A DNA stretch of 21,925 bases, from positions 1 through 21,925 of the forward strand of contig CABUJL010000022.1 in assembly GCA_902491915.1 (NCBI GenBank), written 5' to 3'. Within the stretch, counting starts at the first letter, position 1, and each line of letters starts with the position of its first letter. The DNA is from an uncultured Collinsella sp. Its GTDB lineage: Bacteria; Actinomycetota; Coriobacteriia; Coriobacteriales; Coriobacteriaceae. Positions 6,946-13,715 of the stretch are shown here, in pieces. The notes below the pieces were generated by a model. It was given only the letters and a program-made list of their open reading frames with translations, ran no database searches and was not told where the DNA came from. The position numbers were made by a program, and so were the translations under genes.

Positions 6946-8106
6946 ATGAAAAACCGTACGATTTTGCTTTATTTGATGTTCGTTTTCCTGTCGAACTTTA
7001 GCACCATCTTGTATTTTCTAACCGTCTACCTTGAGTTCGTCGGGCTTTCGATGGTAGCGATTTCTAGCATGATGATTGCATATCAAATGAGCAAGTTCAT
7101 CCTTGAAGTTCCCACTGGCTATATTGCCGATAGGTTTGGACGAAAGACAAGTGGTCTCGTTGGCGTCGTGGGGATGCTTGGATACTATGTCGCCCTGCTT
7201 CTCGTCCGTTCTCCTCTGCTTTTAATCGGCGCGTTTGCTCTCAAAGGTTTTGCCGCTGCATGTGTGAGCGGATCCATAGAAGCGATTTACATTGACAGCG
7301 TCTCTCAGGACCAGCTCGTAAGACTTAATGTCGTTGAGCGATTTGTTTTCTATGCCTCTTATGCCATCTCCGCTTGCGTGGGCGGTTTCATTTCGTCCGC
7401 TGGCGCGTATCTCATTGGGCTTTCGGTCGATATCATCACAATGGTGCTGACATTGGTTGTCGTTGCCTGTATTCCTGAGGCGAGAAGAGAGGGCGCTGCG
7501 GTGACACCTGGGCATGGAATTAGCCCGAAGATGATCGGTGCCGCTATTGCGTGTAATGGTATTCTTCGTTCGGCGTTCATCATGGACTGTTCTCAGGCAT
7601 TTGCTTTTGTCGCCCTGGAAGACTTTTTCTCACTGCTGCTTGCGGGTCGTGGAATGAATGCTGTCGCTTCGGGCGTGACCGTTGCGGTTCAGCTCCTTGC
7701 CTCCGCCTCCATAGGGTTTATTGTGCCCAGTGTGATTGCTCATGTCGACAAGGGCCGTTTTGCGCGTATTTGCGGCATCATTCGCCTAGTATTGACAGCT
7801 TTGTTTTTGATCCCCCTTACTCCGGCTAATTTGCTGCCCGTGTTCTATGTGCTGCAGACGGTTGCGTACTCGTTGTTTGCCCCAATCAAATACTCAGTTT
7901 TCCAAAATGCTGCCGACTCATCGATGCGCTGTTCACTGATTTCGGTTCAAAGCCAGATGGTGGCGGTGGGTGCCATTCTTTTCTATCTGCTCAACGCTGT
8001 GTTGAGCAGCGCTGCGGGCATTCGAGTCGTATTGCTTGTCGCGCTCGGGATTTCTTCTTTGGTGTATATTCCCGCGCTATTTCGTCTTACAAGCCAAAGG
8101 ACATGA
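6946..8106 (+). CDS. Major facilitator superfamily transporter
   Basis: A 386-residue protein with about twelve hydrophobic segments and no long soluble domain. The loop after the second segment reads GYIADRFGRKTSG, the MFS motif A (GxxxDRxGRR type). The first helix starts at once (MKNRTILLYLMFVFLSN). This is a proton- or ion-coupled exporter or importer of the inner membrane; the substrate cannot be read from sequence. The ATG at 6946 is chosen because GGAGG at 6932 lies just upstream; a start at 6922 would include it. It shares low GC and orientation with the preceding LysR gene, with 119 bases between, so regulator and transporter probably form one functional cassette. A bidirectional terminator follows. 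Confidence 0.87.
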   Translation: MKNRTILLYLMFVFLSNFSTILYFLTVYLEFVGLSMVAISSMMIAYQMSKFILEVPTGYIADRFGRKTSGLVGVVGMLGYYVALLLVRSPLLLIGAFALKGFAAACVSGSIEAIYIDSVSQDQLVRLNVVERFVFYASYAISACVGGFISSAGAYLIGLSVDIITMVLTLVVVACIPEARREGAAVTPGHGISPKMIGAAIACNGILRSAFIMDCSQAFAFVALEDFFSLLLAGRGMNAVASGVTVAVQLLASASIGFIVPSVIAHVDKGRFARICGIIRLVLTALFLIPLTPANLLPVFYVLQTVAYSLFAPIKYSVFQNAADSSMRCSLISVQSQMVAVGAILFYLLNAVLSSAAGIRVVLLVALGISSLVYIPALFRLTSQRT

Positions 8107-8140
8107 GTATTTAGGCACCGATAACTTATATATCAACGCC

Positions 8141-8174
8141 AATAAACCCGAGCGCGAGGGCGTTTGGGTTTATT
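8141..8174 (+). terminator. Terminator after the MFS gene
   Basis: AATAAACCC (8141-8149) and GGGTTTATT (8166-8174) form a perfect 9-base stem with a 16-base loop, followed by ATTG. The A/T-rich outer stem supplies T-residues on both strands. It lies 35 bases after the MFS stop and isolates that gene from ackA. Confidence 0.65.
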
Positions 8175-8227
8175 ATTGAAGCGTATGTAACCTGGCGGCG
8201 CCACACCGCCTGTTAGTAGGGAGACAC

Positions 8228-9406
8228 ATGAACGTTCTGGTCGTCAACGCGGGATCTTCGACCCTTAAGTATCAGGTCATCGACACCAAGTCCCACAAGG
8301 TGTCCGCAAAGGGCTCCTGCGAGCGCGTCTGCTTTACCGGCGGTACCTTCACCCACGCTGCTAACGGTTCCAAGAAGGTGACCGAGAACATCGAGTTCCC
8401 CGACCACAAGGTCGCCATCGAGGTCGTCCTGAAGGACCTCGAGGCCAACGGCGTCAAGATCGAGGGCATCGGCCATCGCATCGTTCAGGGCGGTTGGTAC
8501 TTTGGCGATTCCTCCCTCGTCGACGAGGACGTTCTCGCCAAGATCCGCGAGGTCGCCCCGCTGGCGCCGCTCCACAACAACCCCGAGGCCAACGTTATTG
8601 AGTTCTGCCTGGAGCAGTATCCCGACCTGCCCAACGTTACGGTCTATGACACCGCTTTCCACTTCAACATGCCCGAGGTCGCCAAGACTTACGCTCTGCC
8701 CAAGGACGTTTGCGACAAGCTGCACATCCGTAAGTACGGCGCCCACGGCACCAGCTACCGTTACATCTCCAAAAAGGTCGCCGAGATGACCAACGGCGAG
8801 GCCCGCAAGGTCGTCGTGTGCCATATCGGCTCCGGCGCTTCCCTGTGCGCTATCGAGGACGGCAAGTGCATGGACACCACCATGGGCCTCACCCCGCTCG
8901 ACGGCGTCATGATGGGCACCCGCTGCGGCTCCATCGACCCGGCCACCGTCTGCTACCTGCAGCGCGAGGGCGGCTACACCTTCGATGAGGTCGACGAGAT
9001 GATGAACAAGAAGTCCGGCCTTTTGGCTGTGACCGGTGGCAAGACCAACGACTGCCGCAACGTCGAGGAGCTCGCCGCTGCCGGCGACCCCGAGGCTCAG
9101 CTCGCCTTCGACATGTTTGTCTACAAGATTGCCGCCAAGGCTGCCGAGATGGCTACTTCCATGTGCGGCATGGACACGCTGGTCTTCACCGCCGGCATCG
9201 GCGAGCACGCTCCGGCTGTCCGCGCTGGCGTGGCCGACCGTCTGGCCTTTATGGGCGTCAAGATGGACCATGCCCGCAACGCCCTGCGCGGCGACGGCGC
9301 TTGGTGCCTGTCCGCCAAGGATTCCAAGGTCAAGATTTTCGTCATCCCCACGGACGAGGAGTTCATGATCGCTTCCGACGTCGAGCGCATCGTCAACGGC
9401 AAATAA
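8228..9406 (+). CDS. ackA: Acetate kinase, first tandem copy
   Basis: A 392-residue protein, normal for AckA, with NAGSSTLKYQ at the start, GIGHRIVQGG near 80, APLHN near 115, the acidic and histidine segment YDTAFHFNMPE near 145, KYGAHGTSY, CHIGSGASLCAI, MGLTPLDGVMMGTRCGS and the C-terminal IPTDEEFMIA. These are the ASKHA-fold acetate kinase signatures; the enzyme makes acetate and ATP from acetyl phosphate and ADP. Two changes stand out: VQGG where most homologues have VHGG, and HGTSY where most, including the downstream copy, have HGTSH. Codons are strongly biased to C- and G-ending forms, suggesting high expression. GGGAG lies before the ATG. pta is about 1.9 kb away on the other strand. 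Confidence 0.93.
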   Translation: MNVLVVNAGSSTLKYQVIDTKSHKVSAKGSCERVCFTGGTFTHAANGSKKVTENIEFPDHKVAIEVVLKDLEANGVKIEGIGHRIVQGGWYFGDSSLVDEDVLAKIREVAPLAPLHNNPEANVIEFCLEQYPDLPNVTVYDTAFHFNMPEVAKTYALPKDVCDKLHIRKYGAHGTSYRYISKKVAEMTNGEARKVVVCHIGSGASLCAIEDGKCMDTTMGLTPLDGVMMGTRCGSIDPATVCYLQREGGYTFDEVDEMMNKKSGLLAVTGGKTNDCRNVEELAAAGDPEAQLAFDMFVYKIAAKAAEMATSMCGMDTLVFTAGIGEHAPAVRAGVADRLAFMGVKMDHARNALRGDGAWCLSAKDSKVKIFVIPTDEEFMIASDVERIVNGK

Positions 9407-9410
9407 TTGC

Positions 9411-9456
9411 AAGAGGGGAGGGGCTGGACGACCGAGCGCCGTTTGGCCCCTCTTTT
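9411..9456 (+). terminator. Terminator after the first acetate kinase gene
   Basis: GAGGGGC (9418-9424) pairs with GCCCCTC (9446-9452), followed by TTTTGT. An alternative register pairs AAGAGGGG (9411-9418) with CCCCTCTT (9447-9454). It starts just after the stop codon and separates the two kinase genes into distinct transcripts or attenuates the second. Confidence 0.75.
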
Positions 9457-9475
9457 GTGCTCGTTGGGCGATATG

Positions 9476-9518
9476 CTTGATAGCTATTTATCAAGTTGTG
9501 ATAACTTCTTATTAAAAT
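9476..9518 (+). promoter_or_regulatory. AT-rich dyads and candidate promoter of the second acetate kinase
   Basis: Two overlapping dyads lie here: CTTGATA (9476-9482) with TATCAAG (9489-9495), and AAGTT (9493-9497) with AACTT (9503-9507). A -10-like TAAAAT follows at 9513-9518, with TTATCA 19 bases upstream as a weak -35. The AT-rich stretch stands out between GC-rich genes and sits between a terminator and a start codon, which fits a regulated promoter. No regulator can be named. Confidence 0.4.
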
Positions 9519-9570
9519 GCGGCCGCCTTAAGGGGTCTGCGTCGACCGTATTGCACTGCAAAGGAGTCTC

Positions 9571-10749
9571 ATGAACGTACTTGTTGTCAACGCCGGCAGC
9601 TCAAGCCTTAAATATCAGCTTTTGGATACCGATACCCGCGAGGTTTTCGCCAAGGGCAACTGCGAACGTATCGGTTCGGACATGGGCATCTTTGGCCACT
9701 CCGAGAACGGTGGCGCCAAGCAGACCGAGGAGGTCCCTTTCCCCGATCATCGCTCTGCTATCGCTCGTGTGCTCGAGGAGCTCGAGAAGACCGACTTTAC
9801 GATTGATGGTATTGGGCATCGTATCGTTCAGGGCGGCTGGCACTTCGATGATTCCGCAGTTGTCGACGACGAGGTTATGGCCAAGATTCTTGAGGTGGCA
9901 CCACTTGCCCCGCTGCACAACTACGGCGAGGCCGCGGCGATTGAGTACTGCCGTGAGAAGTATCCGGAGCTGCCCAACGTGGCGGTCTTCGATACCTCGT
10001 TCCATATGACCATGCCCGAGGTCGCCTATACCTACGCGCTGCCCAAGGACGTGTGCGACAAGTACCACGTGCGCAAGTACGGCGCCCACGGCACGAGCCA
10101 CCGCTATGAGTGGGTGATGGCCAAGGAGATCCTGGGTTCGCGCTGCCACCGTCTGCTTTCGTGCCATCTGGGTAACGGTGCTTCGCTCGCTGCTATCGAG
10201 GACGGCGTGTGCCGCGACACCACGATGGGCCTCACGCCGCTTGACGGTCTGATGATGGGTACCCGCTGCGGTTCCATTGACCCGGCTACCGTATGCTATC
10301 TGCAGCGCGAGGGCGGTTACAGCTACCAGGAAGTCGACGACATGATGAACAAGCAGTCCGGCCTGCTTGCCATTTCGGGTATCTCCAACGACGCCCGCGA
10401 CATCCGCACGCGCGCCTCCGAGGGCGACGAGCGCTGCCTGCTCGCCTTCGATATGTTCGCCTACAAGGCCATGCAGCAGGCCGGTTCCATGATCGCCTCC
10501 ATGGCGGGCGTGGACACCATCACCTTTACCGCCGGCATTGGCGAGAACGACTGGTCGATTCGCAAGGCCTTCTGCGACTGCTTTGAGTGGCTGGGCGTGC
10601 GCATCGACAACAACAAGAACCGCGAGGCCGTGGGCAATGGCCCGCAGGTCATCAGTGCCGCCGGTTCCTCCGTCACGGTCATGGTCATCCCCACCGACGA
10701 GGAATACATGATTGCCCACGACGTCGAGCGTTTGACCAAGAACAACTAA
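9571..10749 (+). CDS. ackA: Acetate kinase, second tandem copy
   Basis: A 392-residue paralogue of the preceding gene, the same length and alignable throughout: NAGSSSLKYQ, GIGHRIVQGGW, LAPLHN, FDTSFHMTMPE, KYGAHGTSHRYEW, MGLTPLDGLMMGTRCG and IPTDEEYMIA. All acetate kinase signatures are present, including the second His of HGTSH that the first copy has replaced by Tyr. Divergence is greatest in residues about 255-300 and in the region after GIGEN. Both copies share VQGG, so that change precedes the duplication. AAAGGAG lies before the ATG, and the gene has its own AT-rich upstream region and terminator, so it may be expressed independently of copy one. It could act on acetate or on another short acyl phosphate; sequence alone does not decide. 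Confidence 0.93.
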   Translation: MNVLVVNAGSSSLKYQLLDTDTREVFAKGNCERIGSDMGIFGHSENGGAKQTEEVPFPDHRSAIARVLEELEKTDFTIDGIGHRIVQGGWHFDDSAVVDDEVMAKILEVAPLAPLHNYGEAAAIEYCREKYPELPNVAVFDTSFHMTMPEVAYTYALPKDVCDKYHVRKYGAHGTSHRYEWVMAKEILGSRCHRLLSCHLGNGASLAAIEDGVCRDTTMGLTPLDGLMMGTRCGSIDPATVCYLQREGGYSYQEVDDMMNKQSGLLAISGISNDARDIRTRASEGDERCLLAFDMFAYKAMQQAGSMIASMAGVDTITFTAGIGENDWSIRKAFCDCFEWLGVRIDNNKNREAVGNGPQVISAAGSSVTVMVIPTDEEYMIAHDVERLTKNN

Positions 10750-10771
10750 CGCGCGCATTTGCAAGTAAACG

Positions 10772-10807
10772 AAAGGCCTCCAGAGCAACAGCTCTGGAGG
10801 CCTTTTT
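10772..10807 (+). terminator. Strong rho-independent terminator after the second acetate kinase
   Basis: Perfect 15-base stem (10772-10786 with 10791-10805; inner sequence GGCCTCCAGAGC) with a four-base AACA loop and a TTTTT tail at 10803-10807. It lies 22 bases after the stop codon. The A-run at the other foot gives a T-run for the opposite strand too. Confidence 0.93.
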
Positions 10808-10824
10808 GCTTGACAGGCGGACGG

Positions 10825-10996
10825 CGGAAACCCCATCCCATTTCGAGCGCAAATACTGGGACACGCTTTCCGGTTGAGGCACGTTGCGGAAAGTGCGACC
10901 CACAATAAAGCAAAATTCCGTCCCAAAGTTTCCCAAACAGGCCCCAAGCGGAAGCCACATCCCACAATCCGCCTCCAAACTGGGATGTAGTTTCCG
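10825..10996. repeat. Three tandem 62-base hairpin units (16-16-16 architecture)
   Basis: Six related 16-mers alternate in orientation at 10825, 10857, 10887, 10919, 10949 and 10981, so the steps are 32, 30, 32, 30 and 32 bases. Left arms read CGGAA...CCCA and right arms TGGGA...TTTCCG. Each pair encloses exactly 16 bases, and units are separated by exactly 14. Unit 3 (10949-10964 with 10981-10996) pairs at 14 of 16 positions plus a wobble; unit 1 pairs at its ends; the right arm of unit 2 (10919-10934) is degenerate, keeping only TTTCC. A decayed left arm may follow at 11009. The array starts 17 bases after the ackA2 terminator. All three minus-strand frames are largely open here, so coding cannot be excluded, but no ribosome site or family match supports it. 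Confidence 0.7.
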
Positions 10997-11158
10997 GCAC
11001 AACAACCGCCGAAGCCCACCGGCCTTTCAATCTCCAAAGTGATCATCATCAGCAACGCCTGCGCTCCCAGCAACGGCACTCATCCATTCAGTTTTTCAGC
11101 GCCAGCTCGTAGCCAAGCCGCCGTCCACCCCGGATTCCCTGATTGCTACGTGGCGGCA
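10997..11158. other. Intergenic remainder between the hairpin array and the pta-side element
   Basis: This stretch holds a possible decayed copy of the array arm near 11009 (GAAGCCCACC) and a six-base inverted repeat GCCGCC (11117-11122) with GGCGGC (11152-11157). I see no convincing gene, promoter or terminator. Confidence 0.4.
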
Positions 11159-11285
11159 GGGACCCTACAGGGTAAAGCTCTGAAAATATTCCGCAGGACG
11201 CATGAAACCCCCGCCGCACGAAGTGCGCAGCGGGGGTTTCATGCATGTCCGAGGACGTTTTCAGAGCTTTACCCTGTAGGGTCCC
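11159..11285 (-). repeat. Large nested hairpin element E1, just after pta
   Basis: Perfect 28-base outer arms (11159-11186 with 11258-11285) enclose a perfect 15-base inner stem GCATGAAACCCCCGC (11200-11214 with 11230-11244), capped by CGCAC-GAA-GTGCG (11215-11227). Between the stems, read on the minus strand, are CGTCCT on one side (11257-11252) and TGCGGAA on the other (11195-11189). It begins 15 bases after the pta stop codon, in the sense of pta. No T-run follows, so it is not a classical terminator. E2 and E3 share its architecture and junction bases. It could be a 3'-end RNA structure or a small non-autonomous repeat; no target-site duplication is obvious. Confidence 0.85.
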
Positions 11286-11300
11286 GAGGGGATATGTGCG

Positions 11301-12281
11301 CTACTCAGCCATCTGAGCCTGGACGGCGGTGATGGCCACGACACCCACGATGTCGTCGGCAGAGCAGCCGCGCGAAAGGTCGTTAACCGGCTTGGCGATG
11401 CCCTGCAGGATGGGGCCGTAGGCGTCAGCACCGGCGAAGCGCTGGACCAGCTTGTAGCCGATGTTGCCGGCCTCGAGGTCGGGGAACACCAGCACGTTAG
11501 CCTTACCGGCGACGGAGGAGCCGGGAGCCTTGAGCTGGGCGACAGTGGGGACGATAGCGGCATCGAGCTGCAGGTCGCCGTCGATGGCGAGCTCGGGAGC
11601 CTTCTCCTTGCAGAACTTTACGGCCTCTTGGACCTTCTTGGCGACCTCGCCGCCGGCAGAGCCCATGGTGGAGTAGGAGAGCATGGCCACGTGCGGCTCA
11701 ACGTTGCCCATGAAGGTGGACCAGGAGTGAGCGGAGGCGATGGCGATCTCGGAGAGCTCGTCGGAGGACGGGTTGATGTTGAGGCCGCAGTCGGCGAAGA
11801 TCAGCGTGCCGTCGGTGCCGAACTGCGGGGTGTCGGTGCACATCACGAAGAAGGCCGAGACCAGCTTGGTGCCCGGGGCGGTCTTGAGGATCTGAAGTGC
11901 AGGGCGCAGGGTGTCGGCGGTGGAGTGGCAGGCGCCGGAGACCAGGCCGTCGGCGTCGCCCATCTTGACCATCATGGTGCCAAAGTAGGTGGCGTCCATC
12001 ACCTGGGCGCGAGCCTGCTCGATGGTAACGCCCTTCTTGGCGCGGAGCTCAGCAAACTTCTGCGCATACTCCTCGTGCTTCTCGGCATTGCGCGGGTCGA
12101 TGACGGTAGCGCCGGGAACGTTGATCTCGTCGGGGTTGCCCAGGATGACGATCTTTGCCAGGCCCTCCTCGATGATTTTGGTGGCCGCGACGATAGTGCG
12201 CGGATCCTCGCCCTCGGGCAGGACGATCGTCTTAAGGTCGGCCTTGGCGGCAGACTTCATACGGTTTAGGAAATCGCTCAT
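11301..12281 (-). CDS. pta: Phosphate acetyltransferase
   Basis: A 326-residue protein, the size of the short Pta class without the N-terminal regulatory domain. Signatures include TIVLPEGEDPRTI, MVKMGDADGLVSGACHSTAD, FFVMCTDTPQFG, FADCGLNINP, MLSYSTMGSA and VLVFPDLEAGNIGYKLVQRF. The enzyme interconverts acetyl-CoA and acetyl phosphate; with AckA it forms the acetate and ATP pathway. AAGGAG lies at normal spacing before the ATG. Unlike many genomes, where pta and ackA are adjacent in one direction, here pta faces the two kinase genes and is separated from them by about 550 non-coding bases. A possible -10 TATAAT on the minus strand lies at 12414-12409, giving a leader with a hairpin at 12335-12355. 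Confidence 0.95.
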   Translation of the reverse strand: MSDFLNRMKSAAKADLKTIVLPEGEDPRTIVAATKIIEEGLAKIVILGNPDEINVPGATVIDPRNAEKHEEYAQKFAELRAKKGVTIEQARAQVMDATYFGTMMVKMGDADGLVSGACHSTADTLRPALQILKTAPGTKLVSAFFVMCTDTPQFGTDGTLIFADCGLNINPSSDELSEIAIASAHSWSTFMGNVEPHVAMLSYSTMGSAGGEVAKKVQEAVKFCKEKAPELAIDGDLQLDAAIVPTVAQLKAPGSSVAGKANVLVFPDLEAGNIGYKLVQRFAGADAYGPILQGIAKPVNDLSRGCSADDIVGVVAITAVQAQMAE

Positions 12282-12334
12282 GTTACTCCTTACAAGCGTT
12301 TCGCTAAGCTCCAGGCACCCGGCTGTTCACGAAT

Positions 12335-12355
12335 AAACCCGCTGCTAGCGGGTTT
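12335..12355. promoter_or_regulatory. Hairpin in the divergent pta-glf region
   Basis: Perfect 9-base stem AAACCCGCT (12335-12343) with AGCGGGTTT (12347-12355) and a 3-base loop. It lies 54 bases upstream of the pta ATG, inside its probable leader. The short U-stretch on each side resembles a weak bidirectional terminator; in the pta leader it could act as an attenuator. That role is a guess. Confidence 0.45.
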
Positions 12356-12408
12356 ACCTTTCAATTATGTACGCCGCGGTGCTTGAGCTTTCCTTGTGTG
12401 GCAAGCTC

Positions 12409-12434
12409 ATTATAGGACGCATTAGCGCTATAAT
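12409..12434. promoter_or_regulatory. Back-to-back -10 elements for pta and glf
   Basis: TATAAT occurs on the minus strand at 12414-12409 (toward pta) and on the plus strand at 12429-12434 (toward glf), only 14 bases apart. Both lack a recognisable -35 at 16-18 bases. The consensus hexamers in a divergent gap of 231 bases make this the best promoter guess for both genes. Confidence 0.35.
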
Positions 12435-12512
12435 CGCTCTGATAAATATGTCTCGAAGAATGTTCGAGAAAAGCCCAGCTAACGAGCCCGTGGCTTTTGA
12501 CAAGGAGTATCG

Positions 12513-13715
12513 ATGCAGATTACCTCAGGCCTGCCTGAAGGCTTTAACGCCGGCGCGTACGACATGATTGTCGTCGGTGCTGGATATGCCGGTGCCGTTT
12601 GCGCCCGCCGTCTTGCCGAGACCATCGGCTATCGTGTTGCCGTTTTGGAGCGCCGTAGCCACATTGCGGGCAATGCCTATGACTGCACTGACGAGGCCGG
12701 AATCCTGATCCACGAGTACGGTCCGCATATCTATCACACTTTTAACGAGCGCGTGCACAATTTCCTGTCGCGCTTTACCAAGTGGACGGATTATCAGCAC
12801 AAGGTGCTCGCCAACATCAACGGTACCCTTATGCCCGTGCCCTTCAACCATGCGAGTCTCAAGCTCGCCTTTGGTGACGAGCGCGGCGAGGAGCTGTATC
12901 AGAAGCTCGTGGAGACCTTTGGCAAGGATGTCAAGGTGCCCATTATGGAGCTGCGTAAGAAGAACGACCCGGATCTTGCCGAGGTCGCCGATTACGTCTA
13001 CGAGAACGTCTTTTTGCATTACACCATGAAGCAGTGGGGCCAGACGCCCGATCAGATCGATCCCTCGATCACCGGCCGCGTTCCCGTCTTTGTGGGCGAT
13101 GATGACCGCTACTTCCCGCAAGCTCCCTTCCAGGGCATGCCGCAGGAGGGCTACACGGCGCTCTTTGAGCACATGCTCGACCACGACCTGATCGACGTGT
13201 TCTGCGACGTGGACGCCCGTGACCTCTTTGAAATCGACGAGACTACCGTCAAGATCGACGGCAAGGTCTATGGTGGCGAGATCGTCTACACCGGTCCGCT
13301 CGATGAGCTGTTCAATCTCGATCTGGGCGCGCTACCGTACCGCACGCTCGACATGAAGTTCGAGACGCTCGATATGGACCAGTTCCAGCCCGTGGGCACC
13401 GTCAACTACACCACGAGCGAGGACTACACGCGCATTACCGAGTTCAAGAACATGACCGGTCAGATCCTGCCCGGCAAGACCACCATCATGAAGGAGTATT
13501 CCAAGGCCTATACGCCCGGCTCGGGCGAGACGCCGTACTACGCCATTCTTGAGCCCGAGAACCGTGAGCTCTATGAGCGCTATCTTGAGCGCGTCCAGAA
13601 CCTGACGAACTTCCACCCGGTGGGTCGTCTGGCCGAGTATCGTTACTACGATATGGACGCTGTGACCAATTCCGCCCTCGATCTTTCGGATGAGATTATC
13701 GCCTGCCATGCATAA
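12513..13715 (+). CDS. glf: UDP-galactopyranose mutase
   Basis: A 400-residue flavoprotein. The N-terminal FAD-binding Rossmann motif reads MIVVGAGYAGAVCARRL (about residues 18-34), followed by VLERRSHIAGNAYD, EYGPHIYHTFNERVH, VPFNHASLKLAFG, HYTMKQWGQTP, PQEGYTALFEHML, VYTGPLDELF and the C-terminal RLAEYRYYDMDAV. These are standard Glf motifs. It converts UDP-galactopyranose to UDP-galactofuranose, the precursor of galactofuranose in cell-surface glycans. AAGGAG lies before the ATG at 12513. The stop overlaps the next gene by eight bases, so the two are translationally coupled. Confidence 0.95.
   Translation: MQITSGLPEGFNAGAYDMIVVGAGYAGAVCARRLAETIGYRVAVLERRSHIAGNAYDCTDEAGILIHEYGPHIYHTFNERVHNFLSRFTKWTDYQHKVLANINGTLMPVPFNHASLKLAFGDERGEELYQKLVETFGKDVKVPIMELRKKNDPDLAEVADYVYENVFLHYTMKQWGQTPDQIDPSITGRVPVFVGDDDRYFPQAPFQGMPQEGYTALFEHMLDHDLIDVFCDVDARDLFEIDETTVKIDGKVYGGEIVYTGPLDELFNLDLGALPYRTLDMKFETLDMDQFQPVGTVNYTTSEDYTRITEFKNMTGQILPGKTTIMKEYSKAYTPGSGETPYYAILEPENRELYERYLERVQNLTNFHPVGRLAEYRYYDMDAVTNSALDLSDEIIACHA

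Noticed and set aside
8213..9412. 399-codon minus-strand open frame
   Set aside because: Fully antisense to the first acetate kinase, with low-complexity Val/Gly/Asp/Leu composition typical of a shadow frame.
10825..10996. CRISPR array
   Set aside because: The repeats alternate in orientation, are only 16 bases long and are imperfect; there are no cas genes.
9601..11079. 492-codon minus-strand open frame
   Set aside because: It lies opposite ackA2 and extends into the repeat array; its protein has no family-like motifs, and the openness follows from the codon bias of the real gene.
11159..11285. Insertion sequence or MITE with terminal inverted repeats
   Set aside because: No transposase and no clear target-site duplication; the 28-base arms differ from those of E2 and E3, whereas a MITE family would share them. 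A non-standard mobile repeat is still possible.
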